Part shown: positions 1 through 8,990 of the stretch, piece after piece | Layout of the letters: the number at the start of each line of letters is the position of its first letter | Numbering within the stretch: position 1 is the stretch's first letter | DNA from: Shouchella miscanthi | GTDB lineage: Bacteria > Bacillota > Bacilli > Bacillales > Bacillaceae_D | Reading direction: 5' to 3' | Assembly (NCBI RefSeq): GCF_007725405.1 | Contig: NZ_CP042163.1 | Coordinates: 1,860,001-1,924,000, forward strand | DNA: 64,000 bases | Translations under genes and position numbers: made by a program | The notes under the pieces: generated by a model | Told to the model about the DNA's origin: nothing | Databases searched by the model: none | The model's input: only the letters and a program-made list of their open reading frames with translations

Positions 1-81
1 CCGGTTACAAAAAAAGCAATACAAATTATTTTAGAAAGGAGTGGTTATAGTGAACCCGTCTTCGAAACAGATGACATTTAG
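1..81 (+). CDS. spoVAEA: SpoVAEA C-terminal end (partial, 5' end outside window)
   Basis: Frame 1 is open from the first base to a TAG at 79-81 and encodes 26 residues containing the tail motif ITKKA..ILERSGY-like (here PVTKKAIQ then ILERSGY). From memory this matches the C-terminus of the soluble spore protein SpoVAEA, which precedes spoVAF in Bacillus. The gene helps form the SpoVA complex that moves dipicolinic acid in spores. Its end overlaps the spoVAF start by about 32 nt, so translation of the two is probably coupled. Only the tail is visible, so the call rests on the motif plus the neighbour. Confidence 0.7.
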   Translation, partial: PVTKKAIQIILERSGYSEPVFETDDI

Positions 82-1531
82 AAGAAGTATTGCAGAAAAT
101 GATCACATTATGAATGAGCGTTTAGGAATAGGCGAATCCTTCGATGTTGGTGTTAGAAAGCTAAATGTATTCGGTAAAGATGTCTATATTTATTATTTAA
201 CGGGCTTAGTCGATAACTTATATATTATTGATATCTTGCGTGAGCTTATGGATACCGAAAGTCGGATGCGGCGAGCTGAACATCCTTTTCAATCTGTTAA
301 GAATCATTTAGCGCATATTCAAGTTGAAGAAACTGAGTCGATTGATCATGCCATTACACAAGTGTTATCAGGGTTAATTTGCGTTGTCGTCGATGGCGAA
401 GCAAATAGTTTGATTGTTGATGTTCGATCGTATCCTGGTCGTGGACCTGAAGAACCAGATACAGAGCGTGTAGTACGTGGGTCACGAGACGGCTATACAG
501 AGAACATCATCTTTAATACGGGCTTAACGAGGAGACGAATACGAGATGAACGATTACGCCAAGAAATTATGCAAGTGGGTGTGCGTTCTAAAACCGACAT
601 AGCCTTATGTTATATAGAAGGAATTGTTGATCCTAAGCTAGTAAACATTATTAAGAAAGAGCTTAAGGATATTAATATTGATGGACTAACGATGTCGGAT
701 AAAGTGGTGGAAGAATACATTGTTAAACAAGGCATTAATCCATTTCCACTCGTACGTTATACAGAGCGTCCAGACGTAGCTGCTACTCATATTCTAGAAG
801 GACATATTGTTCTTATTATTGATACATCTCCGTCCGTTGTAATTACACCGGCAACACTGTTTCACCATGTGCAGCATGCTGAGGAGTACCGACAAGCTGC
901 TGCAGTTGGTACATTTTTGCGATGGATGCGGTTTGTCGGCATTCTCTTTTCACTATTAATTGTCCCGTTTTGGCTATTGCTTGCAACTCATCAAGAATTA
1001 CTGCCGCCAGCGTTGGATTTTGTCGGTGTAGAAGAAAATAACAATATCCCGATTGCGGTCCAAATTATTTTTGCAGAAGCTGGAATAGAATTGCTGCGAA
1101 TGGCTGCCATACACACCCCGTCTCCATTAGCAACAGCACTTGGTCTCGTAGCCGCCCTTTTAATTGGAGAAATGGCGATTGATGTAGGTTATTTCACAAC
1201 GGAAGTCATTCTTTATGTGGCACTTGGTTCGATTGGAATGTTTGCCACACCAAGTTACGAGTTAGGAGTGGCGCTAAGGATGAGCCGCTACCTTATCATT
1301 CTTGCAGTAGCACTTTTTGGGCCAGTAGGATTTGTTGTATCGTTGTTTTTACTACTGATTTCGCTTATTCGACTGTCTCCACTTGCAAAGCCTTATCTAT
1401 GGCCGTTTTTACCATTTGATCCACCGGCTATGTATCAGATTCTTGTTCGTACATCTGTTCCAAGCGTTCGTTGGAGACCGAGTATTGTTCATCCTGTCGA
1501 TAAAATTAAGCAATCACCAAAAAGTGAATAG
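50..1531 (+). CDS. spoVAF: Stage V sporulation protein AF (GerA-type membrane protein)
   Basis: The product is a 493-residue GerA/SpoVAF family protein of the spore inner membrane, last member of the spoVA operon and thought to assist germination. Residues about 1-285 form the hydrophilic N-terminal region. From about 295 to 470 there are hydrophobic segments, including a run rich in Leu/Val/Phe near 295-310 and others at about 355-440, followed by a basic tail. I chose the GTG at 50 because AGAAAGGAG at 33-41 lies 8 nt upstream and the length then equals the usual 493; an in-frame GTG at 41 sits on the ribosome site. The reading frame overlaps the end of spoVAEA. A hairpin terminator follows, ending the operon. 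Confidence 0.93.
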   Translation: MNPSSKQMTFRRSIAENDHIMNERLGIGESFDVGVRKLNVFGKDVYIYYLTGLVDNLYIIDILRELMDTESRMRRAEHPFQSVKNHLAHIQVEETESIDHAITQVLSGLICVVVDGEANSLIVDVRSYPGRGPEEPDTERVVRGSRDGYTENIIFNTGLTRRRIRDERLRQEIMQVGVRSKTDIALCYIEGIVDPKLVNIIKKELKDINIDGLTMSDKVVEEYIVKQGINPFPLVRYTERPDVAATHILEGHIVLIIDTSPSVVITPATLFHHVQHAEEYRQAAAVGTFLRWMRFVGILFSLLIVPFWLLLATHQELLPPALDFVGVEENNNIPIAVQIIFAEAGIELLRMAAIHTPSPLATALGLVAALLIGEMAIDVGYFTTEVILYVALGSIGMFATPSYELGVALRMSRYLIILAVALFGPVGFVVSLFLLLISLIRLSPLAKPYLWPFLPFDPPAMYQILVRTSVPSVRWRPSIVHPVDKIKQSPKSE

Positions 1532-1575
1532 TAGTCAAACGTTTTAACTTCTGATAAACTAGATAGCAATTGCGG

Positions 1576-1615
1576 AAAGTAGCTTTATGGCTTCGCCTGA
1601 AGCTGCTTTTCTTTT
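1576..1615 (+). terminator. Intrinsic terminator of the spoVA operon
   Basis: A 10-bp stem (AAAGTAGCTT pairing with AAGCTGCTTT, one G-U) with a 14-nt loop is followed by TCTTTT. It lies between spoVAF and lysA. Confidence 0.75.
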
Positions 1616-1638
1616 GTTATTAAAGGAGTGAGAGTGGC

Positions 1639-2970
1639 GTGTATTTGCATGGAACAATGGAAATCAATGCAAGTGGACATTTAGAGATTGGTGGTGTAGA
1701 TACCGTTGAGCTAGCTAACGTTTATCGTACCCCTCTATTTGTTTACGATGTTGCACTTATAAAAGAGAGAATGAATGCATTTAAAGACGCGTTTGAAAAG
1801 AAACAAGTAGCTTACCAAGTAGCTTATGCTAGTAAAGCATTTAGCACAGTAGGGATGTATCAACTGGCCCATTCAGCTGGTTTAAGTATTGATGTGGTAT
1901 CTGGCGGTGAGTTATTTACTGCACTAAAAGCAGGTGTGCCGGCATCTACAATCCATTTTCACGGTAACAACAAGAGCATTGATGAATTGAAGATGGCCTT
2001 AGATGAACAGATTGGTTGTATTGTTGTCGATAATTTCTACGAATTAAAAACGATTCAGGCTTTAGCGGAACAACGTGGACAAACGGTTCCTGTCTTATTG
2101 AGACTAACACCAAATGTTGAGGCTCATACCCATGAATATATTACAACAGGTCAAGAGGATTCTAAATTTGGCTTCGATCTTGCAAGTGGTCAAGCTACAA
2201 AAGCGATCGGCATTAGCTTAGAAGATGAACATATTCACTTATTAGGCGTTCACAGTCACATTGGCTCACAGATTTTTGAAACAGACGGTTTTGTACTTGC
2301 AATAGAAAAAGTATTTGAAAATCTTGCACGATGGAAACAAACATTTAATTATGAGCCGGCCGTGCTCAACTTCGGTGGTGGGTTTGGCATTCGTTATGTG
2401 GATGGAGATACGCCACTTCATCCAAGTGTGTATGTAGAGAAAATCGTTGATGAAACGATAAAGCATACAACATTATTAGAAATGGACATGCCTGAGATTT
2501 GGATTGAGCCAGGTCGTTCCATCGTTGGGGATGCAGGTACAACCCTTTATACAATTGGTTCACAAAAAGATATTCCAAATGTGCGCCGCTACCTTTCCGT
2601 CGATGGAGGGATGGGTGATAACTTGCGACCTGCTTTATACGAAGCAAAGTATGAAGGGATGCTAGCGAATCGTGCAAATGACAAGCCAGAGGATACGTTC
2701 TCTGTTGCTGGGAAATGCTGTGAAAGCGGCGATATGTTAATTTGGGATTTGCCTTTACCTGATGTTACAGCAAACGACATATTAGCGATTTCGTGCACAG
2801 GTGCGTATGGCTATTCAATGGCAAATAACTACAATCGTATTCCTCGCCCGGCTATTGTGTTTGTTGAAGACGGTGAAGCGCAGCTTGTTGTCAAACGAGA
2901 AACCTATGAAGACTTAGTGAAGCTTGATTTACCTTATCAGCAAAAAGCAGTCGCACCATTTGAGAATTAA
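1639..2970 (+). CDS. lysA: Diaminopimelate decarboxylase
   Basis: This 443-residue PLP enzyme removes CO2 from meso-diaminopimelate, the last step of lysine synthesis, in the cytoplasm. It is a fold-type III decarboxylase: the N-terminal barrel carries the PLP lysine in VAYASK (Lys66), the HSHIGSQ and GGGFG motifs follow, and the C-terminal half has the CCESGD motif with the catalytic cysteine near residue 355. The GTG start at 1639 lies 10 nt after AAAGGAG and gives the MYLHGT N-terminus typical of Bacillus LysA. Following the spoVA operon directly is the usual Bacillus order. No lysine riboswitch fits in the 100-nt leader. Confidence 0.96.
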   Translation: MYLHGTMEINASGHLEIGGVDTVELANVYRTPLFVYDVALIKERMNAFKDAFEKKQVAYQVAYASKAFSTVGMYQLAHSAGLSIDVVSGGELFTALKAGVPASTIHFHGNNKSIDELKMALDEQIGCIVVDNFYELKTIQALAEQRGQTVPVLLRLTPNVEAHTHEYITTGQEDSKFGFDLASGQATKAIGISLEDEHIHLLGVHSHIGSQIFETDGFVLAIEKVFENLARWKQTFNYEPAVLNFGGGFGIRYVDGDTPLHPSVYVEKIVDETIKHTTLLEMDMPEIWIEPGRSIVGDAGTTLYTIGSQKDIPNVRRYLSVDGGMGDNLRPALYEAKYEGMLANRANDKPEDTFSVAGKCCESGDMLIWDLPLPDVTANDILAISCTGAYGYSMANNYNRIPRPAIVFVEDGEAQLVVKRETYEDLVKLDLPYQQKAVAPFEN

Positions 2971-2988
2971 TGACAATGTGTGTACAAT
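2960..2988 (+). promoter_or_regulatory. Sigma-A promoter of ppiB
   Basis: TTGAGA and TACAAT are separated by exactly 17 nt, starting inside the last codons of lysA. The -10 element is about 48 nt before the ppiB start. Both boxes match the vegetative consensus at 5 of 6 positions. Confidence 0.6.
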
Positions 2989-3036
2989 AGATGAAGTGCG
3001 GAAGCGCAATTACGAGTAGTGAGAGGACGGATAAAG

Positions 3037-3471
3037 ATGAAAAAAGGTAGCATCACGTTTGAAAACGGCGAAAAAATCGTTATCGATTTCTTTGAAAACG
3101 AGGCACCAGGAACAGTTGAAAACTTTGAAACATTAGCGAAAAAAGGTTTTTACGACGGACTAACATTCCACCGCGTTATTCCTGGTTTCGTTGCACAAGG
3201 CGGCGACCCGAACGGAAACGGTACAGGAGGTCCTGGCTACACAATCAAATGTGAAACGGCTGGTAACCCACATAAGCACGTAGCGGGTACATTATCTATG
3301 GCACACGCTGGTAAAGATACAGGCGGTAGCCAATTCTTTATCGTACATGAGCCACAACCACATCTTGACGGCGTTCATACTGTATTCGGACAAGTCGTTG
3401 AAGGTCTTGACAGCGTTTATCGCATTAACCAAGGCGACGTTATGCAAGAAGTGAAAGTTTGGGAAGAATAG
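3037..3471 (+). CDS. ppiB: Peptidyl-prolyl cis-trans isomerase B (cyclophilin)
   Basis: A 144-residue cytoplasmic cyclophilin that catalyses cis-trans isomerisation of prolyl bonds during protein folding. Visible family motifs are [15 protein letters not shown] with the catalytic arginine, GTGGPGY, the GSQFFI strand and a DG.HTVFG.V block near the end. The length equals that of Bacillus PpiB. I start at the ATG at 3037, which is 9 nt after GAGAGGA; an upstream in-frame GTG at 3019 has no ribosome site and would add six unlikely residues. A single-gene unit: its own promoter precedes it and a strong hairpin terminator follows. Confidence 0.95.
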   Translation: MKKGSITFENGEKIVIDFFENEAPGTVENFETLAKKGFYDGLTFHRVIPGFVAQGGDPNGNGTGGPGYTIKCETAGNPHKHVAGTLSMAHAGKDTGGSQFFIVHEPQPHLDGVHTVFGQVVEGLDSVYRINQGDVMQEVKVWEE

Positions 3472-3482
3472 AATAAACAAAA

Positions 3483-3520
3483 AAGTATGCATGAGTGAAA
3501 AGCTCTGCATGCTTTTTTTT
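3483..3520 (+). terminator. Intrinsic terminator of ppiB
   Basis: A 13-bp stem (AAGTATGCATGAG with CTCTGCATGCTT, one G-U and a small offset) closes a short loop and is followed by eight T. Confidence 0.85.
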
Positions 3521-3619
3521 GCATAGGAAATCATGATTAATGAACTTTGTTCAATTATCAAGCCTCTAACGGTTATATTTGGGTTGAAAAAGGAGAATAT
3601 TCCAAAGGAGGTAAGTAAG

Positions 3620-4105
3620 TTGTATAAAAATCTTTGTTTAGCAACGATTCTACATGATCCTCATTCCCTTTTGTATGATGCTATAGTTGAAAATGAAAAG
3701 AGATTACGGAAATGTAAATATGAAAATAAATACGTTGCGATTAGCAATGAAACGAACAAAGATATAGTTGATTTGCTGTTAGAATATAATTTCACAATTT
3801 ATAGGGTTGAAAAGCGTGGGCCTGGTAACGCAAGGAGAGACTTGTTGAAACATCTCCCTTATGTTAAGAATCGTTTCTATCATTATTGTGATTTCGACAG
3901 GTTTTTAACATGGGTAAAGTATCATGGTGAGGACTTAAATGTACTAAATAGGTATGTTGAAACAAATGATCCCAATGGTTTGAGATTTACAAATTATAAT
4001 AAAACGTCTGATGATCATTCTTTAGGTTCATGGATCTCAAGGCTAGAACTTACAACTTCTATTGCAAAAACCATTAAGGTATTAGGTAGGGACTGTAAAT
4101 TTTAG
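3620..4105 (+). CDS. Truncated glycosyltransferase-like (GT-A) protein
   Basis: The predicted 161-residue protein begins with the LATILHDPH strand, then a VAISNET strand, a GPGNARRDLL helix and the HYCDFDR motif followed by LTWVKYH. This order resembles the N-terminal half of GT-A-fold proteins, with CDFDR in the place of the metal/nucleotide-binding DxD element. Such proteins are usually about twice this length, and an LGR..F string appears just before the stop, so the gene looks cut short. The TTG start at 3620 is supported by a perfect AAAGGAGGT 7 nt upstream. The region is markedly AT-rich compared with ppiB and the operon after it, suggesting transfer or decay. Function and expression are uncertain. 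Confidence 0.5.
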   Translation: MYKNLCLATILHDPHSLLYDAIVENEKRLRKCKYENKYVAISNETNKDIVDLLLEYNFTIYRVEKRGPGNARRDLLKHLPYVKNRFYHYCDFDRFLTWVKYHGEDLNVLNRYVETNDPNGLRFTNYNKTSDDHSLGSWISRLELTTSIAKTIKVLGRDCKF

Positions 4106-4348
4106 TGTGTAATTTACATTAATTAAACAAGCGATATTTTGCCTTTTTACTATACAAGCGCAACAGATCTGGCAGTCGTCTTTGTTCGACGCAATTAAAT
4201 GATTGATACAAAAAGTATGGTAAGAATCAAGAGGGGGGAGGTAAACAAACGTATTTTTAAAATCTAGTGAAAAAAGCTTATAACTAAAAAGGCCCATTCC
4301 ATGTGCGTATGACTCGCGCAATGAAAGAGTCCCTTTTAACATCGTCAA

Positions 4349-5200
4349 CTAGGTAGAGAGTGATTCTTGATCTAGCAATTCCAAAAACGCTTTTACTTGC
4401 GGGAGAGAAGCGTTTTTTTCGTTATAATACGTCCATGTATCTCGTCGAAGTTCGTTCCCATTCATATGTAAGCGTGTAAAACGACATGTTGTATCGTCAA
4501 GGTCTTTCGTAGCGATTTCCGGTAAAATACAAGCGCCAATACCATTTAACATTAGTTGTTTGCAAGTCTCAATTTGATCAACTTTAATGGTTTGCTTCGG
4601 TAAAGGGAATGGTTCAGTGAGAAACCATTTATCTAATGTTGCATGGAAAGTAGCGTCGCTTTGGAATTCAATTAAGGTGTTCGTATCTTCATAATGCTTG
4701 TTTGCAACATAGTAGAGGTTTTCAGAGAATAATTTCTGTTTAACATCTTCTCCTTCAAGCTCTCCTCGTAAGATGCTTACGTGTACATTGTGTCGTTGAG
4801 CATACATAGCAGTGGTGAAGCCGGTTTGTAGGTCAATTTTCACTTGAGGGTACTGCTCCATATAGTTCTTTAAGAGTAGAGGGAGATAGTATTGAGCGAT
4901 AACAGATGATACAGCGAGTGAAAGGGTACCACGAACATGACCTGTTAACGTATTCATTCGATTCATAAATTCTTTTTCTTCTTGAATACGTGTTTTTGCA
5001 AAAAGAATCACTTCTTCTCCTACTGGTGTGGGGATGAGTGATTTATGAGTACGTATAAAAAGCGCTTCACCCCATTTTTCTTCAATCTGTTTAAGTCGTT
5101 GACTCAATGCTGGTTGTGACAAGTACAGCTGTTTGGCAGCGCCTCGAATCGTGCCGGCAGCATCTAAAGCAACAATTAATTCGTCATCGTCAAGTCTCAT
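4349..5200 (-). CDS. LysR-family transcriptional regulator of the methylcitrate operon
   Basis: A 283-residue LysR-type regulator. The N-terminal winged helix (residues 1-60) has the typical GTIRGAAKQLYLSQPALSQRLKQ recognition region, and the rest is a substrate-binding-like effector domain. It is divergent from the methylcitrate/methylmalonate-semialdehyde operon, so it probably controls that operon, with an intermediate such as 2-methylcitrate as a possible co-inducer (inference). I start at the second methionine (5200) because AAAGGAT lies 8 nt before it; the first ATG at 5209 sits on the ribosome site. A perfect dyad between the two divergent genes is a likely binding site. Confidence 0.85.
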   Translation of the reverse strand: MRLDDDELIVALDAAGTIRGAAKQLYLSQPALSQRLKQIEEKWGEALFIRTHKSLIPTPVGEEVILFAKTRIQEEKEFMNRMNTLTGHVRGTLSLAVSSVIAQYYLPLLLKNYMEQYPQVKIDLQTGFTTAMYAQRHNVHVSILRGELEGEDVKQKLFSENLYYVANKHYEDTNTLIEFQSDATFHATLDKWFLTEPFPLPKQTIKVDQIETCKQLMLNGIGACILPEIATKDLDDTTCRFTRLHMNGNELRRDTWTYYNEKNASLPQVKAFLELLDQESLST

Positions 5201-5296
5201 TGCAATCATCCTTTTTACGAATCTATCTTTACATTGTAATCGTTCTCAATCTCTATCACAAGGTTGAATAGACAGAATAAATCAACATTGGCACCG

Positions 5297-5317
5297 ATTA
5301 CGAAATTATGGTAATCT
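5297..5317. promoter_or_regulatory. Putative LysR operator (GATTAC-N9-GTAATC dyad)
   Basis: A perfect 6-bp inverted repeat with 9-nt spacing lies 97 nt from the LysR start and 109 nt from the methylcitrate synthase start. The geometry suits a LysR-type dimer site in a divergent promoter region. Binding is inference. Confidence 0.5.
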
Positions 5318-5368
5318 AAAAAAGAAGTGAATTCACAGTATATGCTCTTGTAGGAATATGCTGAAATT

Positions 5369-5382
5369 TGTAAGCGCTTTAT
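5369..5382. promoter_or_regulatory. Candidate cre site (CcpA) before the methylcitrate operon
   Basis: TGTAAGCGCTTTAT matches the catabolite-responsive consensus TGWNANCGNTNWCA at 12 of 14 positions, including the central CG. It is 44 nt before the first gene. The equivalent mmg operon of B. subtilis is known to be under catabolite control. Confidence 0.55.
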
Positions 5383-5425
5383 CTTTAGTATGCATGTTTT
5401 ACACTACGAGTAACGGAGGGATGAA

Positions 5426-6541
5426 ATGGCAATTGAACAAAGCTACTACCCTGGTCTTGATGGCGTTATTGCAGCAGAAACAGATTTATCATTTCTTGAT
5501 ACAGAACAAGGAGAAATCGTGATTCACGGATACGATTTAATTGAACTATCAAAATCACATGGATACTTAGACATTGTCCACTTGCTTTTGCAAGGCACGC
5601 TGCCTACGTCAACAGAACGAACGGACTTGGCAAAGCGACTAAGTGATTCGTACGATGTACCAGAAGTGATTCTTGATGTGTTTAAGCTCTTACCAGCTTC
5701 AACTCACCCAATGGATGCATTGCGCACAGGTATTTCCGTATTAGCAAGCTATGATCACGACTTGTTAAACCGAGATCCAGAAGTAAATCGAGAAAGAGGG
5801 TATCAGCTACTTGCGAAGTTACCAACCATCGTCGCAAATAGCTATCGCGTCCTAGAAGGAAAAGACGTTATGCGTCCAAAAGAATCTCTTTCTTATAGCG
5901 CGAATTTCTTGTATATGATTACTGGAAAAGAACCGACGGAACTTGAAGAACGGGTTTTTGATCAGTCACTCGTTCTATATTCTGAACATGAAATGCCGAA
6001 TTCGACATTTACCGCTCGAGTGATTGCTTCTACATTATCGGATATGTATGGTGCATTAACAGGAGCAGTCGCGTCTCTAAAAGGGCATCTTCATGGTGGG
6101 GCAAATGAAGCTGTCATGTATATGCTTCTTGATGCGAATACCCCAGAAGAATTCGAAACACTCCTTACGAACAAGTTGAAGCAAAAAGAGAAAATTATGG
6201 GCTTCGGTCATCGGGTTTACATGAAAAAAATGGACCCTCGGGCTCAAATTATGAAAGAAGCATTGGCTGAGTTATCCGCTGCAGCAGGAGACGACCGTCT
6301 TTTGCGGATGTGCGAAGCAGGAGAAGCATTGATAGCGAAGGAAAAAGGGCTTTATCCGAACCTTGATTACTATGCAGCACCGGTTTATTGGATGCTTGGT
6401 ATTCCAATTGGCCTATATACACCTATTTTTCTTTCATCCAGAACAGTTGGCTTGAGTGCCCATGTAATTGAACAACATGAGAACAATAAATTATTCCGCC
6501 CAAGAGTAAAATATACTGGACCAAGACATACAATCAAATAA
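5426..6541 (+). CDS. prpC: 2-Methylcitrate synthase / citrate synthase
   Basis: This 371-residue enzyme condenses propionyl-CoA with oxaloacetate to 2-methylcitrate, the entry step of the methylcitrate cycle. It is a short bacterial citrate synthase of the MmgD/PrpC type. The catalytic residues are visible: His223 in KGHLHGGANEA, His262 in GFGHRVY and Asp314 in PNLDYYAAPV. Length equals B. subtilis MmgD (about 372). The start is preceded by ACGGAGGG. It is the first gene of an operon with the dehydratase and lyase 25 and 18 nt apart, which favours methylcitrate over citrate synthase; activity with acetyl-CoA cannot be excluded from sequence. Confidence 0.92.
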   Translation: MAIEQSYYPGLDGVIAAETDLSFLDTEQGEIVIHGYDLIELSKSHGYLDIVHLLLQGTLPTSTERTDLAKRLSDSYDVPEVILDVFKLLPASTHPMDALRTGISVLASYDHDLLNRDPEVNRERGYQLLAKLPTIVANSYRVLEGKDVMRPKESLSYSANFLYMITGKEPTELEERVFDQSLVLYSEHEMPNSTFTARVIASTLSDMYGALTGAVASLKGHLHGGANEAVMYMLLDANTPEEFETLLTNKLKQKEKIMGFGHRVYMKKMDPRAQIMKEALAELSAAAGDDRLLRMCEAGEALIAKEKGLYPNLDYYAAPVYWMLGIPIGLYTPIFLSSRTVGLSAHVIEQHENNKLFRPRVKYTGPRHTIK

Positions 6542-6565
6542 TAGTGACTATGGAGGGTTACGCTT

Positions 6566-8002
6566 ATGTTAAAAACAGATACAAGAAAAACAGATCAATT
6601 GCTAGAGGATATTGCAGATTATGTCCTAGATAAAGAAATTACAAGTGAGGAAGCGCTAACGACAGCTGCTCATGTTCTTATTGATACTTTAGGTTGTGGG
6701 GTATTGGCACTTCGCTATCCTGAATGTGTGAAAATGCTAGGACCAGTAGTGCCAGGTACAACCGTTCCAAATGGCGTTAAAGTACCAGGAACTTCACATG
6801 TATTAGACCCAATTCGTGGTGCCTTTAATATTGGTACGATGATTCGTTGGCTTGATTACAACGACACGTGGCTCGCTGCTGAGTGGGGACACCCTTCAGA
6901 TAATTTAGGCGGTATTTTAGCAACAGCAGACTATATCAGTCGTACAAATATTGCTGAAGGTAAAGAACCATTAACCGTTCGAGATGTATTAGTTGCAATG
7001 GTAAAAGCCCATGAAATTCAAGGGGTGCTCGCCTTAGATAATAGCTTTAACCGTGTCGGCTTAGATCACGTTTTACTTGTTAAAGTGGCTTCTACTGCTG
7101 TTGTTGCAGGGATGTTAGGAGGCACAAGAGAGGAAATCATTAATGCTGTTTCTCATGCGTGGATTGATAATGCAGCATTGCGAACGTATCGTCATGCACC
7201 GAATACAGGCTCAAGAAAATCATGGGCAGCTGGTGATGCAACTAGCCGAGGTGTATTTCTTGCAATGACGGCACTAAAAGGAGAAATGGGGTACAAAACA
7301 GCACTAACAGCTCCAGGATGGGGTTTTCAAGATGTCCTGTTCAATAAACAAGAATTAACGTTAGCAAGAGACCTTGATGCATATGTAATGGAAAATATTT
7401 TGTTTAAAGTTTCGTATCCAGCAGAATTCCATGCTCAAACAGCTGCAGAATGTGCTGTTACTTTACACGAGTCCATTAAAGATCGTCTAGACGACATTGA
7501 CCGAATTGAAGTGAGTACACATGAGTCAGCCATTCGGATCATTGATAAAAAGGGTCCTCTCTACAATCCAGCTGATCGTGATCATTGTTTACAGTACATT
7601 ATTGCCATAGGGTTATTAAAAGGTGACATTGTTGCTGACGACTATGAAGAGGACATGGCGAATGATCCAAGAGTGGATGGGTTAAGAGATCTAATGGTTG
7701 TTAGTGAAAACAAGCAGTATTCAAAAGATTATTTAGATCCGAACAAGCGCTCAATCGCCAATGCCATTCAGATTTTCTTTAAAGATGGATCATCGACAGA
7801 TCAAATTGCAGTGGAGTATCCACTTGGTCATCGTTTTAGAAGAGAAGAAGCGGTTCCAGCAATCCAACAAAAATTTACAGACAATCTAGCAACTCATTAT
7901 GCTAGTAAGCAGCATCAAGCGATTTTAGACATGACGAATGATTACAAAGAGTTAGAAAAAGTCACAGTACCTGCATTTACAGATTTGTTTGCACAGGAAT
8001 AA
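6566..8002 (+). CDS. prpD: 2-Methylcitrate dehydratase
   Basis: A 478-residue PrpD/MmgE-family enzyme that removes water from 2-methylcitrate to give 2-methyl-cis-aconitate. The protein shows the MmgE/PrpD helical N-terminal domain with the WLDYNDTW motif near residue 95, the HPSDN segment and the [30 protein letters not shown] region, then the C-terminal domain with the [15 protein letters not shown] segment. Length is close to the family norm (about 470-485). GGAGGG lies just before the ATG. It is the second gene of the operon, between synthase and lyase, as in the B. subtilis mmgDEF order. Confidence 0.95.
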   Translation: MLKTDTRKTDQLLEDIADYVLDKEITSEEALTTAAHVLIDTLGCGVLALRYPECVKMLGPVVPGTTVPNGVKVPGTSHVLDPIRGAFNIGTMIRWLDYNDTWLAAEWGHPSDNLGGILATADYISRTNIAEGKEPLTVRDVLVAMVKAHEIQGVLALDNSFNRVGLDHVLLVKVASTAVVAGMLGGTREEIINAVSHAWIDNAALRTYRHAPNTGSRKSWAAGDATSRGVFLAMTALKGEMGYKTALTAPGWGFQDVLFNKQELTLARDLDAYVMENILFKVSYPAEFHAQTAAECAVTLHESIKDRLDDIDRIEVSTHESAIRIIDKKGPLYNPADRDHCLQYIIAIGLLKGDIVADDYEEDMANDPRVDGLRDLMVVSENKQYSKDYLDPNKRSIANAIQIFFKDGSSTDQIAVEYPLGHRFRREEAVPAIQQKFTDNLATHYASKQHQAILDMTNDYKELEKVTVPAFTDLFAQE

Positions 8003-8019
8003 GAAAGGAGCGTGTGAAG

Positions 8020-8928
8020 ATGCCTTGGATTGTTGATCAACCATTGTCACAAAAAGAACTGGCACAACAGTTTCTTGAGCAAGTAAAGGAAAAGGGAATT
8101 TTGCAAATTCCCGGAGCTCATGACGCCATGGCAGGTTTAATGGCGAAACAAGCAGGTTTTACAAGTCTCTACCTTTCAGGTGCTGCCTTTACAGCAAGTC
8201 TTGGATTACCAGATCTCGGAATTGTGAATTCAAAAGAAGTAGCAGATCGGGCTAAAGAAATTATTCGTGCCACAAATCTACCTATTTTAGTCGACATTGA
8301 TACGGGGTTTGGTGGTGTTTTGAATGTAGCTCGTACAGCGGTTGAGATGGTCGAAGCCGGTGTTGCAGCAGTACAAATGGAAGATCAAGATTTGCCGAAA
8401 AAATGTGGTCATTTAAACGGCAAGAAGCTTGTCACTACAGAGGAAATGGTACAAAAGATTGCGGCACTTAAAAAAGCAGCACCGTCACTCTTGCTCGTTG
8501 CGCGAACCGATGCAAGAGGCGTGGAAGGACTGGATGAAGCCATTGACCGGGCCAAAGCTTATGTAGAGGCTGGAGCAGATGCTATTTTCCCAGAAGCGCT
8601 TCAAGGAGAGGAAGAGTTTAGAGCGTTTGCGAGTGCAATTGAAGCACCGCTCCTTGCTAATATGACCGAGTTTGGTAAAACACCGTATTACCAAGCCGTT
8701 GAATTTGAAGATATGGGCTATGAGATGGTGATTTATCCAGTGACGTCATTGCGAGTCGCAGCAAAAGCATATGAGCGTGTTTTTCAAGATATACTAGAAA
8801 ACGGTACGCAAAAAGCGAGTCTCGAGCATATGCAGAAACGAAGTGAGCTTTATGAAACCATCTCTTATCAAGATTTTGAAGACTTAGATCAATCGGTAGC
8901 AAAAACAGTGCTATCAAAACATCAATAA
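8020..8928 (+). CDS. prpB: 2-Methylisocitrate lyase
   Basis: A 302-residue isocitrate-lyase superfamily enzyme that splits 2-methylisocitrate into pyruvate and succinate. The metal-binding VDIDTGFGG strand lies near residue 91-99 and the catalytic loop KKCGHLNGKKL places the active cysteine at residue 129. The VARTDAR and EALQ motifs follow. I start at the ATG at 8020 (9 nt after AAAGGAG) giving the MPWIV N-terminus, as in the MmgF family; the GTG six bases upstream is too close to the ribosome site. A stem-loop separates this gene from the next two, so expression may step down here. Confidence 0.95.
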   Translation: MPWIVDQPLSQKELAQQFLEQVKEKGILQIPGAHDAMAGLMAKQAGFTSLYLSGAAFTASLGLPDLGIVNSKEVADRAKEIIRATNLPILVDIDTGFGGVLNVARTAVEMVEAGVAAVQMEDQDLPKKCGHLNGKKLVTTEEMVQKIAALKKAAPSLLLVARTDARGVEGLDEAIDRAKAYVEAGADAIFPEALQGEEEFRAFASAIEAPLLANMTEFGKTPYYQAVEFEDMGYEMVIYPVTSLRVAAKAYERVFQDILENGTQKASLEHMQKRSELYETISYQDFEDLDQSVAKTVLSKHQ

Positions 8929-8941
8929 AACGCATCATCAT

Positions 8942-8967
8942 GCCTGTACTTTTATCAAAGTGCAGGC
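8942..8967 (+). terminator. Intercistronic hairpin, possible partial terminator
   Basis: An 11-bp stem (GCCTGTACTTT with AAAGTGCAGGC, one G-U) and 4-nt loop lies between prpB and the dehydrogenase pair. Only TCTTCTCT follows, so termination would be incomplete; mRNA stabilisation or processing is an alternative. Confidence 0.5.
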
Positions 8968-8990
8968 TCTTCTCTAAAGGAGGGCTAACA

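Noticed and set aside
4106-4348. Gene between the truncated glycosyltransferase and the LysR gene
   Set aside because: The minus-strand frame there has no ribosome site and runs into neighbouring features. A short string in another frame vaguely recalls a glycosyltransferase tail but is too short to support.
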